Shown one piece after another: positions 19,858 through 28,566 of a stretch of DNA of 64,000 nt. Origin of the DNA: Wenyingzhuangia marina. GTDB lineage: Bacteria; Bacteroidota; Bacteroidia; Flavobacteriales; Flavobacteriaceae. The stretch covers positions 496,001 through 560,000 of the forward strand of contig NZ_FQXQ01000001.1 of NCBI RefSeq assembly GCF_900130035.1, given 5' to 3'. A model generated the notes under the pieces. That model was not told where the DNA came from. It saw only the letters and a program-made list of their open reading frames with translations, and ran no database searches. The position numbers and the translations under genes were made by a program. Positions within the stretch are counted from its first letter, which is position 1, and every line of letters begins with the position of its first letter.

Positions 19858-20853
19858 ATGAAAGTAGCAGTAGTAGGAGCTACCGGAATGGTAGGTACGG
19901 TAATGTTAAAAGTATTAGCAGAAAGAAACTTTCCAGTAACAGAATTAATCCCTGTTGCATCGGCACGCTCTGCTGGTAAACAATTAGAATATAAAGGAAA
20001 AAATTACACAGTAGTTACTTTAGAAGATGCTGTAAAAATGGCTCCTGATGTAGCTTTATTTTCTGCAGGTGGAGACACTTCTTTAGAATGGGCTCCTAAA
20101 TTTGCTGAAGTTGGAACCACTGTAGTTGATAACTCGTCTGCATGGAGAATGGATCCTACTAAAAAATTAGTAGTTCCTGAAATTAATGGTGATGTATTAA
20201 CTGCTGAAGATAAAATTATTGCCAACCCAAACTGTTCTACCATTCAGTTAGTAATGGCTTTAGCTCCTTTACACAAAAAATATAAAATGAAACGTTTAAT
20301 CATCTCTACTTACCAATCTGTTTCTGGTACAGGAGTAAAAGCGGTTCAACAGTTAGAAAACGAACAAAACGGAATCACTAACGGAGAAATGGCGTACAAC
20401 TACCCAATTAACCGTAATGCAATTCCTCATTGTGATGTTTTTCTAGAAAATGGATACACTAAAGAAGAAATGAAATTGGTAAAAGAACCTAAGAAAATTT
20501 TAGGTGATGATTCTTTTGCTGTTACAGCAACTGCAGTTCGTATTCCTACAGCAGGTGGACATTCAGAAGCTGTAAATGTTGAGTTTGCTAATGATTTTGA
20601 CTTGGCTGAAGTTCGCACTATTTTATCTGCAACTCCTGGAGTAATTGTACAAGATGATTTAGACAATAACGTATACCCAATGCCAATGTTTGCAAATGAT
20701 AAAGATGAAGTTTTTGTTGGACGTATCCGTAGAGATGAATCTTTACCAAACACTTTAAACATGTGGATTGTTGCTGACAACTTACGTAAAGGTGCTGCAA
20801 CTAACACAGTACAAATTGCCGAGTATTTAGTAGCTCAAGGATTATTAGGATAA
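19858..20853 (+). CDS. asd: Aspartate-semialdehyde dehydrogenase
   Basis: A 331-residue enzyme that reduces aspartyl phosphate to aspartate semialdehyde with NADPH, the branch step to lysine/diaminopimelate, threonine and methionine. The NADP-binding VGATGMVGTVML, the VDNSSAWRMD segment, the catalytic cysteine in IIANPNCSTIQ (about residue 126) and the active-site His in RIPTAGGHSEAV are all present. It stands alone and ends in a strong terminator. The ATG is preceded by an A-rich leader. Confidence 0.97.
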   Translation: MKVAVVGATGMVGTVMLKVLAERNFPVTELIPVASARSAGKQLEYKGKNYTVVTLEDAVKMAPDVALFSAGGDTSLEWAPKFAEVGTTVVDNSSAWRMDPTKKLVVPEINGDVLTAEDKIIANPNCSTIQLVMALAPLHKKYKMKRLIISTYQSVSGTGVKAVQQLENEQNGITNGEMAYNYPINRNAIPHCDVFLENGYTKEEMKLVKEPKKILGDDSFAVTATAVRIPTAGGHSEAVNVEFANDFDLAEVRTILSATPGVIVQDDLDNNVYPMPMFANDKDEVFVGRIRRDESLPNTLNMWIVADNLRKGAATNTVQIAEYLVAQGLLG

Positions 20854-20892
20854 TCATGAATTTTGGTTAAAACCACCAAATATTTTTACATA

Positions 20893-20922
20893 AAAAAACC
20901 TCATCGACTGATGAGGTTTTTT
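20893..20922. terminator. Rho-independent terminator after asd
   Basis: Hairpin with arms CCTCATC and GATGAGG, loop GACT, flanked by an A-run on the left and a T-run on the right. It can serve asd and the convergent MTHFR-like gene. Confidence 0.9.
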
Positions 20923-20943
20923 GTTTTTTATATGATTTTGTAT

Positions 20944-21870
20944 TTAAGCCATCATTTCTTTAATGGTTTTTACCAATTCTATAGAAGCATCAATTTCTGC
21001 TTTTCTAATGGCTACAGATTCTATATTAAAACCAATAGGCATATTTTTTTCTTGGGCAAACTTTATCAAATCATTGGCAATGTACTTACAAATTCCAATC
21101 GATGCATTTAAAATATCTGGAGATACTTTTAACTCATTTTCTAACCATTTCTGAATATCAATCCCCAACCATTTAGTAAACTCTAATGTTTTTAAAGATC
21201 CTATGGGAGTTAAAGTAAAAATAACAGGCATCGGTTTGATTCCTTTTTCTTGCGTGTAGAAGTAATAATCAGACAACATATCTTTAGCATTGTCTAAATT
21301 ATACACACATTGAGACACAAAAAAAGTACATCCATTCGCTATTTTATTAGTCAAACGAATGTGTTCATCTCCTTTTACAAAGTGTCTTTCAGGAATGGTT
21401 ACTCCTCCTAATTTTATGGTAGATGCCGATTCTTTTTTAATTCTATATGCATCTTGTAAAGACAAATTAGCTGGTTGATCTTTAGATGGGTTTCCAACAA
21501 ATACCGTTAAGTCAATTTTATCTTCATTATCAATCAACCATTGTTTTAAAGATTCTTCTGTAAATTTCCCAACACTTTTGTAGATGATTTTAGGAACTTT
21601 TAAATCCTTTAAATACGTATTAGCATATTCATCTGGAGCCCAAGTGTACATAAAAGGAAATGGTCTTGGATTGTTATTTCTAGAAGATTCATCTTGTATG
21701 TCATACAAAATTAATCCATCAATATCTAATCCCTCTAATCGATCCATTTGTCGTTTAGCAATTCCTTCAATCTTATCTTTATCAGTAGAAGTTTTAGGAG
21801 GTGTTAAACCGTAAAATAAATACCCTCCTTCTTTATTCTCTATTTTTTTCTTTAATTCTTGTGAATTCAT
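20944..21870 (-). CDS. Methylenetetrahydrofolate reductase-like protein
   Basis: A 308-residue TIM-barrel protein of the MTHFR/FAD-linked reductase superfamily. Recognisable features are the N-terminal YLFYGLTPPKTSTDKDKI, the GLILYDIQDESSRN segment and CTFFVSQCVYNLDNAKDML, equivalent to the FTQ/YDxD region of MetF. It is not a typical MetF, since the N-terminal substrate motif and the FAD-binding stretch diverge. It may be a substitute methylenetetrahydrofolate reductase or a related folate enzyme. asd and metE in the same window supply other methionine-related steps, but no operon link exists. Confidence 0.65.
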   Translation of the reverse strand: MNSQELKKKIENKEGGYLFYGLTPPKTSTDKDKIEGIAKRQMDRLEGLDIDGLILYDIQDESSRNNNPRPFPFMYTWAPDEYANTYLKDLKVPKIIYKSVGKFTEESLKQWLIDNEDKIDLTVFVGNPSKDQPANLSLQDAYRIKKESASTIKLGGVTIPERHFVKGDEHIRLTNKIANGCTFFVSQCVYNLDNAKDMLSDYYFYTQEKGIKPMPVIFTLTPIGSLKTLEFTKWLGIDIQKWLENELKVSPDILNASIGICKYIANDLIKFAQEKNMPIGFNIESVAIRKAEIDASIELVKTIKEMMA

Positions 21871-21938
21871 TGTCTTTCCTTATTATCAGAATTTTGTTCT
21901 TAACTATACTGAATTGAACAACTATATTTTTATGGTCA

Positions 21939-22009
21939 TCGAGCGGAGTCGAGATATTATTTATAACTAAATCTTTTACTGTTTTAAACAAGCTCTCGAC
22001 TCCACTCGA
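21939..22009. repeat. Palindromic intergenic repeat (TCGA-type)
   Basis: An inverted pair in the MTHFR-like/DUF1569 spacer: TCGAGCGGAGTCGAGA at 21939-21954 and TCTCGACTCCACTCGA at 21994-22009, separated by 39 bp. A related, less exact pair lies at 39706-39751. This motif family is common between genes in Flavobacteriia; its role is unknown. Confidence 0.75.
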
Positions 22010-22018
22010 ATACCTTTA

Positions 22019-22477
22019 CTATACACCAAATTGTTTAAAATGATGATCTAAATGTTTTTGGAATAAATTGCTCCATTCTTTTGAAGTTAATTTCCCAAAA
22101 GATTCTGTAGGTCGTCCTTCAAAAAAAGTTTCTCCTTTGTTAAACACCCACTTCATATTTTCCAACAATTTCTTTTTTTCACCCTCAAAATCTCTTTCAT
22201 CAACTACTAAAAAATAAGGAGCTGTTCTTCCATTTTTAGGATATGGTTTGTTTCCCACGACTCCTTTTTTAATAAAAGTCTTTAAAAAAAAACGCATCAA
22301 CGGATTCATTTTAACTTTTGTTTTTCCTTGAGCAACATCATAAGAAACACTTAAGTGAGCTAACATTTGAGCCACATTCATTTTACCCCACAAAGGTTGA
22401 GTGTCTTTAGTTAAAGCATCTAAGCGAACCTTATTTTGCTCAAGTGTATCAGCATCAAAAATATATGGATAAGACAT
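22019..22477 (-). CDS. DUF1569 (DinB-like) protein
   Basis: A 152-residue cytosolic protein with the DUF1569 pattern: TQPLWGKMNVAQMLAHLSVSYD near the N-terminus and a C-terminal EWSNLFQKHLDHHFKQFGV helix, whose histidines fit the metal-binding triad of the DinB/YfiT four-helix bundle. Members may be thiol-dependent transferases, but no reaction is established for this family. It sits 32 bp downstream of sufS in the same direction, probably in the same transcript. Confidence 0.82.
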   Translation of the reverse strand: MSYPYIFDADTLEQNKVRLDALTKDTQPLWGKMNVAQMLAHLSVSYDVAQGKTKVKMNPLMRFFLKTFIKKGVVGNKPYPKNGRTAPYFLVVDERDFEGEKKKLLENMKWVFNKGETFFEGRPTESFGKLTSKEWSNLFQKHLDHHFKQFGV

Positions 22478-22509
22478 AAAAATTATTTTTTACTAAAATA
22501 TAAACTTCT

Positions 22510-23724
22510 TTAAGACAACATCATGGTTGCTTTTTCTAACGCAGCTACCAAAACATCAATCTCTTCTTTAGTATTGTAAAAAGCAAAAGAAGCTCTAATG
22601 GTTCCAGGAACATTAAAACGAGCCATAATTGGCTGGGTACAATGATGACCTGTTCTTACCGCAATTCCTAATTTATCAACAATAGTTCCTACATCAAAAG
22701 GGTGAATTTCTCCTATATTAAAAGAAATAACACTTGCCTTATTTTTAGCAGTACCATAAATTTTAAGTCCTGGTATTTTACTTAATTGCTCTGTTCCATA
22801 AACTAACAATTCACGTTCAGCAGCTTCTATATTTTCTATTCCAATAGTATTGATATAATCTACAGCTGTTCCAAAAGCAATTACATCAGCAATGTTTGGG
22901 GTTCCCGCTTCAAACTTATGAGGCAATTCTGCATAAGTAGTTTTTTCAAACGTACAATCCTTAATCATTTCTCCTCCTCCATGGTAAGGTGGTAATTCAT
23001 TTAAAATGGCTTCTTTACCATATAAAAATCCAATTCCTGTAGGTCCAAACATTTTATGAGCAGAACAAGTATAAAAATCACAATCTAGCGCTTGTAAATC
23101 TACCTTCATATGCGGAGTAGATTGTGCTCCATCTATCAATACCCATGCACCAACTTTATGTGCTTTTTCAATAATTTCTTCTACAGGATTAATAGTTCCT
23201 AAAGCATTCGAAATATGATTAACGGCTACTATTTTTGTGTTTTCAGAAAATAATTCATCATACACATCCATCAACAATTCTCCCTCATCATTCATAGGGA
23301 TTACTTTTAACGTAGCTCCTGTTCGCTCGCATAACATTTGCCAAGGCACAATATTAGAGTGATGTTCTAAAGCAGAAATAATAATTTCATCTGTACTTTT
23401 TATCAATGAAGTTAAAGTAGTTGCTACCAAATTAATAGACTCAGTAGTCCCACGAGTAAATATAATTTCGTGCTCATGCTTAGGATTAAAATGAGCTTTT
23501 AATTTACGCCTTGTTGCTTCAAAAGCATCTGTAGCAACCTGACTTAAGGTATGAACTCCTCTGTGAACATTTGCATTTATAGTAGTGTAATAATTTGTAA
23601 TTGCATCAATCACCACTTGTGGTTTCTGACTTGTGGCTGCATTGTCAAAATACACCAAGGGTTTTCCATTTACTTGTTCATCTAAAATGGGAAAATCTGC
23701 TCTTACTTTATCGATATGAATCAT
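22510..23724 (-). CDS. sufS: Cysteine desulfurase, SufS type
   Basis: A 404-residue group II cysteine desulfurase dependent on pyridoxal phosphate. The PLP lysine lies in CSAHKMFGPTGIGFLYG (about residue 225), and the persulfide cysteine in RTGHHCTQPIM (about 362). It supplies sulfur for Fe-S cluster assembly. Partner genes (sufB, C, D, E) are not adjacent here. A TACCTTTG box on the minus strand 19 bp before the ATG is a good promoter candidate. Confidence 0.93.
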   Translation of the reverse strand: MIHIDKVRADFPILDEQVNGKPLVYFDNAATSQKPQVVIDAITNYYTTINANVHRGVHTLSQVATDAFEATRRKLKAHFNPKHEHEIIFTRGTTESINLVATTLTSLIKSTDEIIISALEHHSNIVPWQMLCERTGATLKVIPMNDEGELLMDVYDELFSENTKIVAVNHISNALGTINPVEEIIEKAHKVGAWVLIDGAQSTPHMKVDLQALDCDFYTCSAHKMFGPTGIGFLYGKEAILNELPPYHGGGEMIKDCTFEKTTYAELPHKFEAGTPNIADVIAFGTAVDYINTIGIENIEAAERELLVYGTEQLSKIPGLKIYGTAKNKASVISFNIGEIHPFDVGTIVDKLGIAVRTGHHCTQPIMARFNVPGTIRASFAFYNTKEEIDVLVAALEKATMMLS

Positions 23725-23742
23725 AGATATAAATCTTTGTTA

Positions 23743-23750
23743 CAAAGGTA
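23743..23750 (-). promoter_or_regulatory. Candidate -7 promoter box for sufS
   Basis: TACCTTTG on the minus strand matches TAnnTTTG exactly, 19 bp upstream of the sufS ATG. No convincing -33 TTG is visible. Confidence 0.45.
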
Positions 23751-23844
23751 CTTCTTTAAGCTTAAAATCTAAAAAGCTTAATCAAACTCTTTTCATTCTT
23801 TACAATCAAAAAATTAGTACCTTGTTATAAACAAATTTCACCTC

Positions 23845-25203
23845 ATGAAACTCTTTAAAATGATAAGCTTCTCGCTACTTTTTATCATGATTGTATTGGT
23901 TGTTTTAAATGCTCCCAAACTAAAATTAATATCTGGTTTTGCAGCTAAAAACCTTGCCAGCAGCTATTTTATAGCACACAGATCCGTTGAAATGACTAAT
24001 AAAACGGATAATCATGGTCCATTAACCAAACTTGCTAACAGCAATATTGATGAAAAAAGTAAAACCGCTTTTTCAACTGTTTTTGGTTTTGCCAAGGAAA
24101 CAGCAGTGTATCGTGAAGGAGTTGGAGCTATTTTAATTAATAAAGATACCATTCTTGGTGATGATTATTTAAGACCCAAAAGAGATTTTACTCCCATTCA
24201 AGTTCAATACCCATACGGGAATTTAGCTCCGAAAGATTCGGTTTTTAACAATGTTAATTATCAATCAATAAAAGAAGTAATTAACAACTGTTTTACCGAA
24301 AACCACGATCATCATATCAAAAACACTCGTGCTGTTTTAGTACTTTACAAAGGAAAAATCATTGCAGAAAAATATGCAGATGGCTTTAACGAAAACTCAC
24401 TATTACAAGGTTGGTCTATCACCAAAAGCTTACTAACAACCTGTTTCGGAATTTTAGAGAAAGAAAATAAATTTGATATTTACAAACCCATAAAAGCTTT
24501 TCCAGAATGGTTAAAAGATGACAGAAAAAACATCACCACCAATCATTTACTAAGAATGGAAAGTGGATTGGAATGGGAAGAAAACTATTCAACTATTTGC
24601 GATGCTACAAGAATGTTGTTTGAAGATAGTGACTTAACAAAAAGACCTTTATCTAAAAAGCAAACTCAACCTGCTGAAACCGAATTCAACTACTCTTCTG
24701 GAACTAGTAATATTTTATCAGCCTTGTTAAGAAAACAATTTAATACCCATCAAGAGTATTTAGACTTTCCTTATAGAGAATTTATTGATAAAATTGGAAT
24801 GCACTCTATGATTATGGAAACTGATATTATGGGAAATTATGTAGCCTCCTCATATAGTTGGGCAACTACAAGAGACTGGGCTAAGTTTGGACAATTAATG
24901 CTAGACAACGGAAAATGGAATAACGAACAAATAGTTACTAAAAAATGGATTGACTACATTAAAACTCCTAATAAAACTTCTTTGGGAGAATATGGGGGAC
25001 ATTGGTGGTTAAACCAAGGTAATTATATGCCTAACGTTCCTAAAGATTGTTTTTATGCTGATGGCTTTCAAGGCCAACGAATTTTTGTCATTCCATCCAA
25101 AGATTTAGTTGTAGTTCGTTTTGGCGTTACAGAATTACAAAGAATAGGTTTTTATACTATGTTTGATCATTTATTAGGAACCATTTGCAAAAGCATTCAA
25201 TAA
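23845..25203 (+). CDS. Serine hydrolase (beta-lactamase / penicillin-binding protein fold)
   Basis: A 452-residue protein with one N-terminal hydrophobic segment (about residues 4-22), either a signal anchor or an uncleaved signal. The SxxK nucleophile motif is SITKSLL (about residue 192), the second motif is YSSGTSN, and a late GxxGxGG-like element is GGHWWLNQG. This is the class C beta-lactamase/esterase fold used by many periplasmic esterases and D-peptidases. The substrate is unknown. The thrE-type gene starts two bases after its stop, indicating one transcript. Confidence 0.85.
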   Translation: MKLFKMISFSLLFIMIVLVVLNAPKLKLISGFAAKNLASSYFIAHRSVEMTNKTDNHGPLTKLANSNIDEKSKTAFSTVFGFAKETAVYREGVGAILINKDTILGDDYLRPKRDFTPIQVQYPYGNLAPKDSVFNNVNYQSIKEVINNCFTENHDHHIKNTRAVLVLYKGKIIAEKYADGFNENSLLQGWSITKSLLTTCFGILEKENKFDIYKPIKAFPEWLKDDRKNITTNHLLRMESGLEWEENYSTICDATRMLFEDSDLTKRPLSKKQTQPAETEFNYSSGTSNILSALLRKQFNTHQEYLDFPYREFIDKIGMHSMIMETDIMGNYVASSYSWATTRDWAKFGQLMLDNGKWNNEQIVTKKWIDYIKTPNKTSLGEYGGHWWLNQGNYMPNVPKDCFYADGFQGQRIFVIPSKDLVVVRFGVTELQRIGFYTMFDHLLGTICKSIQ

Positions 25204-25205
25204 AA

Positions 25206-25982
25206 ATGATTACCTCATTAAACTCAAATACTTCTCTTAAAGAAACAGGCAATAACTTATTAGAAATAGGTTGTTTACTTATGACTTCTGGAGCAAGTAC
25301 CAATAGAATTAGAGTAACTCTAGAACGCATAAGCGATGGTCTTGGTTATGATACCGAAATATTAATTACCCATAGAACCGTTTTTTTAGTTCTAAAAGAC
25401 GAAAAGACCCAAGATGTATTTAACAGTTTTAAAAAAACACCCCCACATGGAGCTAATTTTACCTTGGTGTCTGGAATTAGTAAAATGAGCTGGCATGTTA
25501 TTGAGAACAATTGGACTTTAAATCAAATAAAAGAAGAGGTTAACAGGTTAAAAAAATTACCTAGATATTCACTATTAACAACAATGATTTTTGTAAGTCT
25601 TGCTGATGCAGGTTTTTGTAGATTATTTGGAGGAGAATATATTGATATGTCCACCACTTTTGTAGCTACATTTATTGCTTTCTTGGTTAGACATAATGCT
25701 ATCAAACTACAATTTAATATTTATTTAAGTATTTTATTTGCCTCCTTTACCGCTTGTATTATTGCTTGTTTTGCTAAAATATTCGGAATTGGAAACCACC
25801 CTGATTTAGCCCTAGCAACAGCTGTTTTATTTTTAGTTCCTGGAGTTCCGTTAATCAATTCCTTTTCTGATTTAATGGATGGCTATGTAATGAATGGAGT
25901 TGTAAGAGGTACGCACGCCATGTTGATTGCCTTTTCAATTGCCTTAGGAATGCTAATCAGTATGTTAATTTGTAATTTTTAA
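25206..25982 (+). CDS. Threonine/serine exporter family protein, ThrE N-terminal part
   Basis: A 258-residue membrane protein. I start it at ATG 25206, immediately after the serine hydrolase stop; a TTG at 25185 would overlap that gene. The N-terminal cytosolic domain of ThrE (LLEIGCLLMTSGASTNRIRVTLERI) is followed by about five transmembrane helices, with the FLVPGVPLINSFSDLMDG signature near the end. In split exporters this half pairs with the smaller membrane subunit encoded 3 bp downstream. Substrate assignment to threonine/serine is by family only. Confidence 0.85.
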   Translation: MITSLNSNTSLKETGNNLLEIGCLLMTSGASTNRIRVTLERISDGLGYDTEILITHRTVFLVLKDEKTQDVFNSFKKTPPHGANFTLVSGISKMSWHVIENNWTLNQIKEEVNRLKKLPRYSLLTTMIFVSLADAGFCRLFGGEYIDMSTTFVATFIAFLVRHNAIKLQFNIYLSILFASFTACIIACFAKIFGIGNHPDLALATAVLFLVPGVPLINSFSDLMDGYVMNGVVRGTHAMLIAFSIALGMLISMLICNF

Positions 25983-25985
25983 GAG

Positions 25986-26465
25986 ATGAACATCATACAC
26001 CAAATAGAAATGGCGTTATGGTTGGCAGTTGCAGCCATAGGATTTGCCATTTTATTCAACGTTCCAAAAAGAACACTTTTTACCATTGCCATTCTTGCTG
26101 CCTTGGGAGGTTCTTGCAAACTAATACTAATGCAATTTGGAATTCACATTATAGTGGGTTCTTTGGTTGGAGCCACTCTTATTGGATTGTTAAGCATTCC
26201 TGCTGCTCACGGAAAACATGCCCCTCCTTTGGTTTTTTCTATCCCAGCAGTTATTCCTATGATTCCTGGAGCTTTTGCCTATAAAGCCATGTTAGGCTTT
26301 ATAAAACTAACAGGTAATATTTCTACGGAAGCTTATCAACTTGCATTAGAACAAACCGTAAACAATAGCTTAAAAGCAATATTTATTATTCTTGCCTTAA
26401 CGGCAGGAGTATCATTTCCAATGCTAATGAGTAGAAAAGAATCTGCTAAAGAAATTAAAATATAA
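25986..26465 (+). CDS. Threonine/serine exporter family protein, ThrE C-terminal-type subunit
   Basis: A 159-residue protein with about four transmembrane helices and the ThrE_2/DUF3815 signature: HAPPLVFSIPAVIPMIPGAFAYKAMLGF. It completes the two-subunit exporter with the gene 3 bp upstream, forming an inner-membrane amino-acid efflux pump. It converges on the zinc-ribbon gene with two bases between the stops. Confidence 0.85.
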   Translation: MNIIHQIEMALWLAVAAIGFAILFNVPKRTLFTIAILAALGGSCKLILMQFGIHIIVGSLVGATLIGLLSIPAAHGKHAPPLVFSIPAVIPMIPGAFAYKAMLGFIKLTGNISTEAYQLALEQTVNNSLKAIFIILALTAGVSFPMLMSRKESAKEIKI

Positions 26466-26467
26466 TC

Positions 26468-26815
26468 TTATTTTTTAACCAAAAGTACTTGGTCTGCTTC
26501 TAGCAATAAATACCCTTCATCGTAGCAATAGTTGTATCTATTTCCTGTTTTGGTTTCATATATGTTTGTATAAAGATTAAAATTAAACCCTTTTTCTTCT
26601 AAAATACTTTTAGACACTTTAGTTTTTCCTGTAGTATTTAACTCGCACAAAATTTTATAATTCTTTTTTAAGGCATTATTAATGTTCCTTACCAAACTTT
26701 TATTCCCTACTTCTAACTTATTGTTAAAGGCATTTCTACATTGGTCATTACAAAACTTTTTATCAGATCTACCGACTACCTTTTCCCCACACTCTAAACA
26801 GAATTTTTCTTCCAT
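26468..26815 (-). CDS. Small zinc-ribbon protein of unknown function
   Basis: A 115-residue cytosolic protein. The N-terminus carries a treble-clef style zinc site, CLECGEKVVGRSDKKFCNDQC (residues about 5-25), similar to the FCNDxCRN pattern of DUF2116-type proteins. The rest has a lysine-rich helix and a C-terminal beta hairpin. Role unknown; homologues are common single genes in Flavobacteriia. It reads away from ssb. Confidence 0.8.
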   Translation of the reverse strand: MEEKFCLECGEKVVGRSDKKFCNDQCRNAFNNKLEVGNKSLVRNINNALKKNYKILCELNTTGKTKVSKSILEEKGFNFNLYTNIYETKTGNRYNYCYDEGYLLLEADQVLLVKK

Positions 26816-26987
26816 AATTATTTTCTTTTCTTTTTCTAAAGATAATAAAAAACCGATTGTAAACGACTACAACCGTTTATATACGAAAGCAAATATTTAG
26901 CAACCGAGTAAAACTTTTAAAGTATTACATCTTTGCCTTGTCAAACAACGACAACAAAATAATTAATAAACTTTAAAAATTTACGTT

Positions 26988-27323
26988 ATGAACAATTTAA
27001 GAAACAAAGTACAATTAATCGGACATTTAGGAGCAACTCCAATTGTTAAAGGATTTGGGAAAGACAAAAAGGTAGCTAATTTTTCTATTGCCACTACGGA
27101 CACGTATTACAATAATGAAGGAGAAAAAGTTACAGATACTCAATGGCACAACTTAGTTTGCTGGAACAAGACAGCAGATATTGTAGAAAAATATTTAGAC
27201 AAAGGAAGTCACATTGCTATTGAAGGAAAGTTAACCAACGATAGTTGGGAAGACAAAGAAGGGAAAAAACGTTACACTACCCGAATTGTAGTCAATGAAT
27301 TAATGATGTTGGGAAGCAAATAA
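26988..27323 (+). CDS. ssb: Short single-stranded DNA-binding protein
   Basis: A 111-residue OB-fold protein. The N-terminal NNLRNKVQLIGHLGATP and WHNLVCWNKTADIVEKYL are standard SSB strands. The protein ends right after the OB domain (NELMMLGSK) and has no disordered linker or acidic DDDLPF-type tip, the partner-docking tail of housekeeping SSB. It is therefore likely a second, specialised SSB, as seen in many Bacteroidota. CATCTTTG at 26928-26935 is a near-consensus promoter box. It ends in a strong terminator. Confidence 0.92.
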   Translation: MNNLRNKVQLIGHLGATPIVKGFGKDKKVANFSIATTDTYYNNEGEKVTDTQWHNLVCWNKTADIVEKYLDKGSHIAIEGKLTNDSWEDKEGKKRYTTRIVVNELMMLGSK

Positions 27324-27345
27324 AACTCAACAATTAATTATAAAT

Positions 27346-27377
27346 AAAAAAGCCTCAACAAATGCTGAGGCTTTTTT
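27346..27377. terminator. Rho-independent terminator, ssb / lldD convergent
   Basis: Hairpin with arms AGCCTCA and TGAGGCT, an 8-base loop, an A-run on the left and a T-run on the right. It lies between the convergent ssb and 2-hydroxyacid oxidase genes and can terminate both. Confidence 0.9.
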
Positions 27378-27382
27378 TGTAT

Positions 27383-28531
27383 TTATTTTATCAAGTGTGG
27401 TTTAAATGCTCCTGTATGTTGACAACAGATTTGCTCCATTACTTGTTGTAATTCTCTTTTCATTAAAGAAATTGTATGATTTCCTCCTTCTTTTCCTAAA
27501 GCACCAACACCATACATAAAACTACGTCCCATAAAAGTGAATTCTGCTCCACTTGCCATGGCTCTAGCAATGTCTGGTCCTCCTCTCAATCCAGAGTCTA
27601 CCATAATTTTAATTTGATCTCCATATTTTTCAGCCAAATTCGTCATTGGAACAATAGAAGATTGTCCCGCATCTAACTGACGACCTCCATGGTTAGATAC
27701 AATTAATCCATCAACTCCTAGTTTGATTGCTTTTTCAGTATCTTCTTCACTTACCACTCCTTTAATCACCAATTTCCCTTTCCATTGTTCACGAATAGAA
27801 GCAATTCTTTCTTCATTTAATCTACCGCTAAAAGTAGCATCCATAAACTGAGCTAATTGCTGTAAATTCATTCCCTTAGGCATGTATTGAGCCATGGTTT
27901 CAAAATTTGGCTGACCATATTTTAAAGTTTGTAATGCCCAATGCGGATGTGTTAACACCTCCATGATGTTTTTAAATGTCATCCTAGGCGGCATTCCCAA
28001 ACCATTACGAGTATCTCTAGGTCTTACTCCAAACGTCGGCACATCGGCCAAAATTACCAATACATCAGCTCCTGCTTTTGCAGCTCTATCAATTACATCT
28101 TTCTTAATAGCTTCATCAGATGGATGATATAATTGAAACCAAAAGTTTCCTTCAGTAATTTCAGAAATACGCTCTATACTAGTAGTGGTTACCGTACTTA
28201 AAATAAAAGGAATGTTATGATCTTTTGCTGCTTTCGCTAAGATTTCTGGAGCATTTGGCCACATCAATCCTTGTAAACCAACAGGTGCAATACCAAATGG
28301 AGCTGCATATGTTTTTCCAAACAACTCAGTTTCCATACTAGATTTATCAAACTTAGACAAATACTGAGGCATCAACTCTATCTTTTGAAGATCTGTTCTG
28401 TTTTTATCAAGATTGATATCTTCATTACATCCTCCATCTAAATACTCAAAAGCGAATTTTGGCATTTTTACCATCGCTCTTTTTCTTAAGTCATCCATAG
28501 AAGGATATTTGGTATTGATTTTTATTTCCAT
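27383..28531 (-). CDS. FMN-dependent L-lactate / alpha-hydroxyacid oxidase
   Basis: A 382-residue member of the FMN-dependent alpha-hydroxyacid dehydrogenase family (LldD, glycolate oxidase). The FMN barrel is complete, with the active-site histidine in LIVSNHGGRQLDAG and the preceding lysine in KLVIKGVVSEEDTEKA. It oxidises a 2-hydroxy acid to its keto acid and passes electrons to the chain or O2. In this operon the fitting substrate is L-lactate, one product of non-phosphorylative L-fucose breakdown, yielding pyruvate. It is the last gene, 35 bp after the FAH-family hydrolase. Confidence 0.9.
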   Translation of the reverse strand: MEIKINTKYPSMDDLRKRAMVKMPKFAFEYLDGGCNEDINLDKNRTDLQKIELMPQYLSKFDKSSMETELFGKTYAAPFGIAPVGLQGLMWPNAPEILAKAAKDHNIPFILSTVTTTSIERISEITEGNFWFQLYHPSDEAIKKDVIDRAAKAGADVLVILADVPTFGVRPRDTRNGLGMPPRMTFKNIMEVLTHPHWALQTLKYGQPNFETMAQYMPKGMNLQQLAQFMDATFSGRLNEERIASIREQWKGKLVIKGVVSEEDTEKAIKLGVDGLIVSNHGGRQLDAGQSSIVPMTNLAEKYGDQIKIMVDSGLRGGPDIARAMASGAEFTFMGRSFMYGVGALGKEGGNHTISLMKRELQQVMEQICCQHTGAFKPHLIK

Positions 28532-28566
28532 CTTAAATTAAAATTTTGCGATAAATATAATACTCT

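Noticed and set aside
20427-20807. Reverse 126-residue ORF inside asd
   Set aside because: It is a shadow frame opposite the catalytic region of asd.
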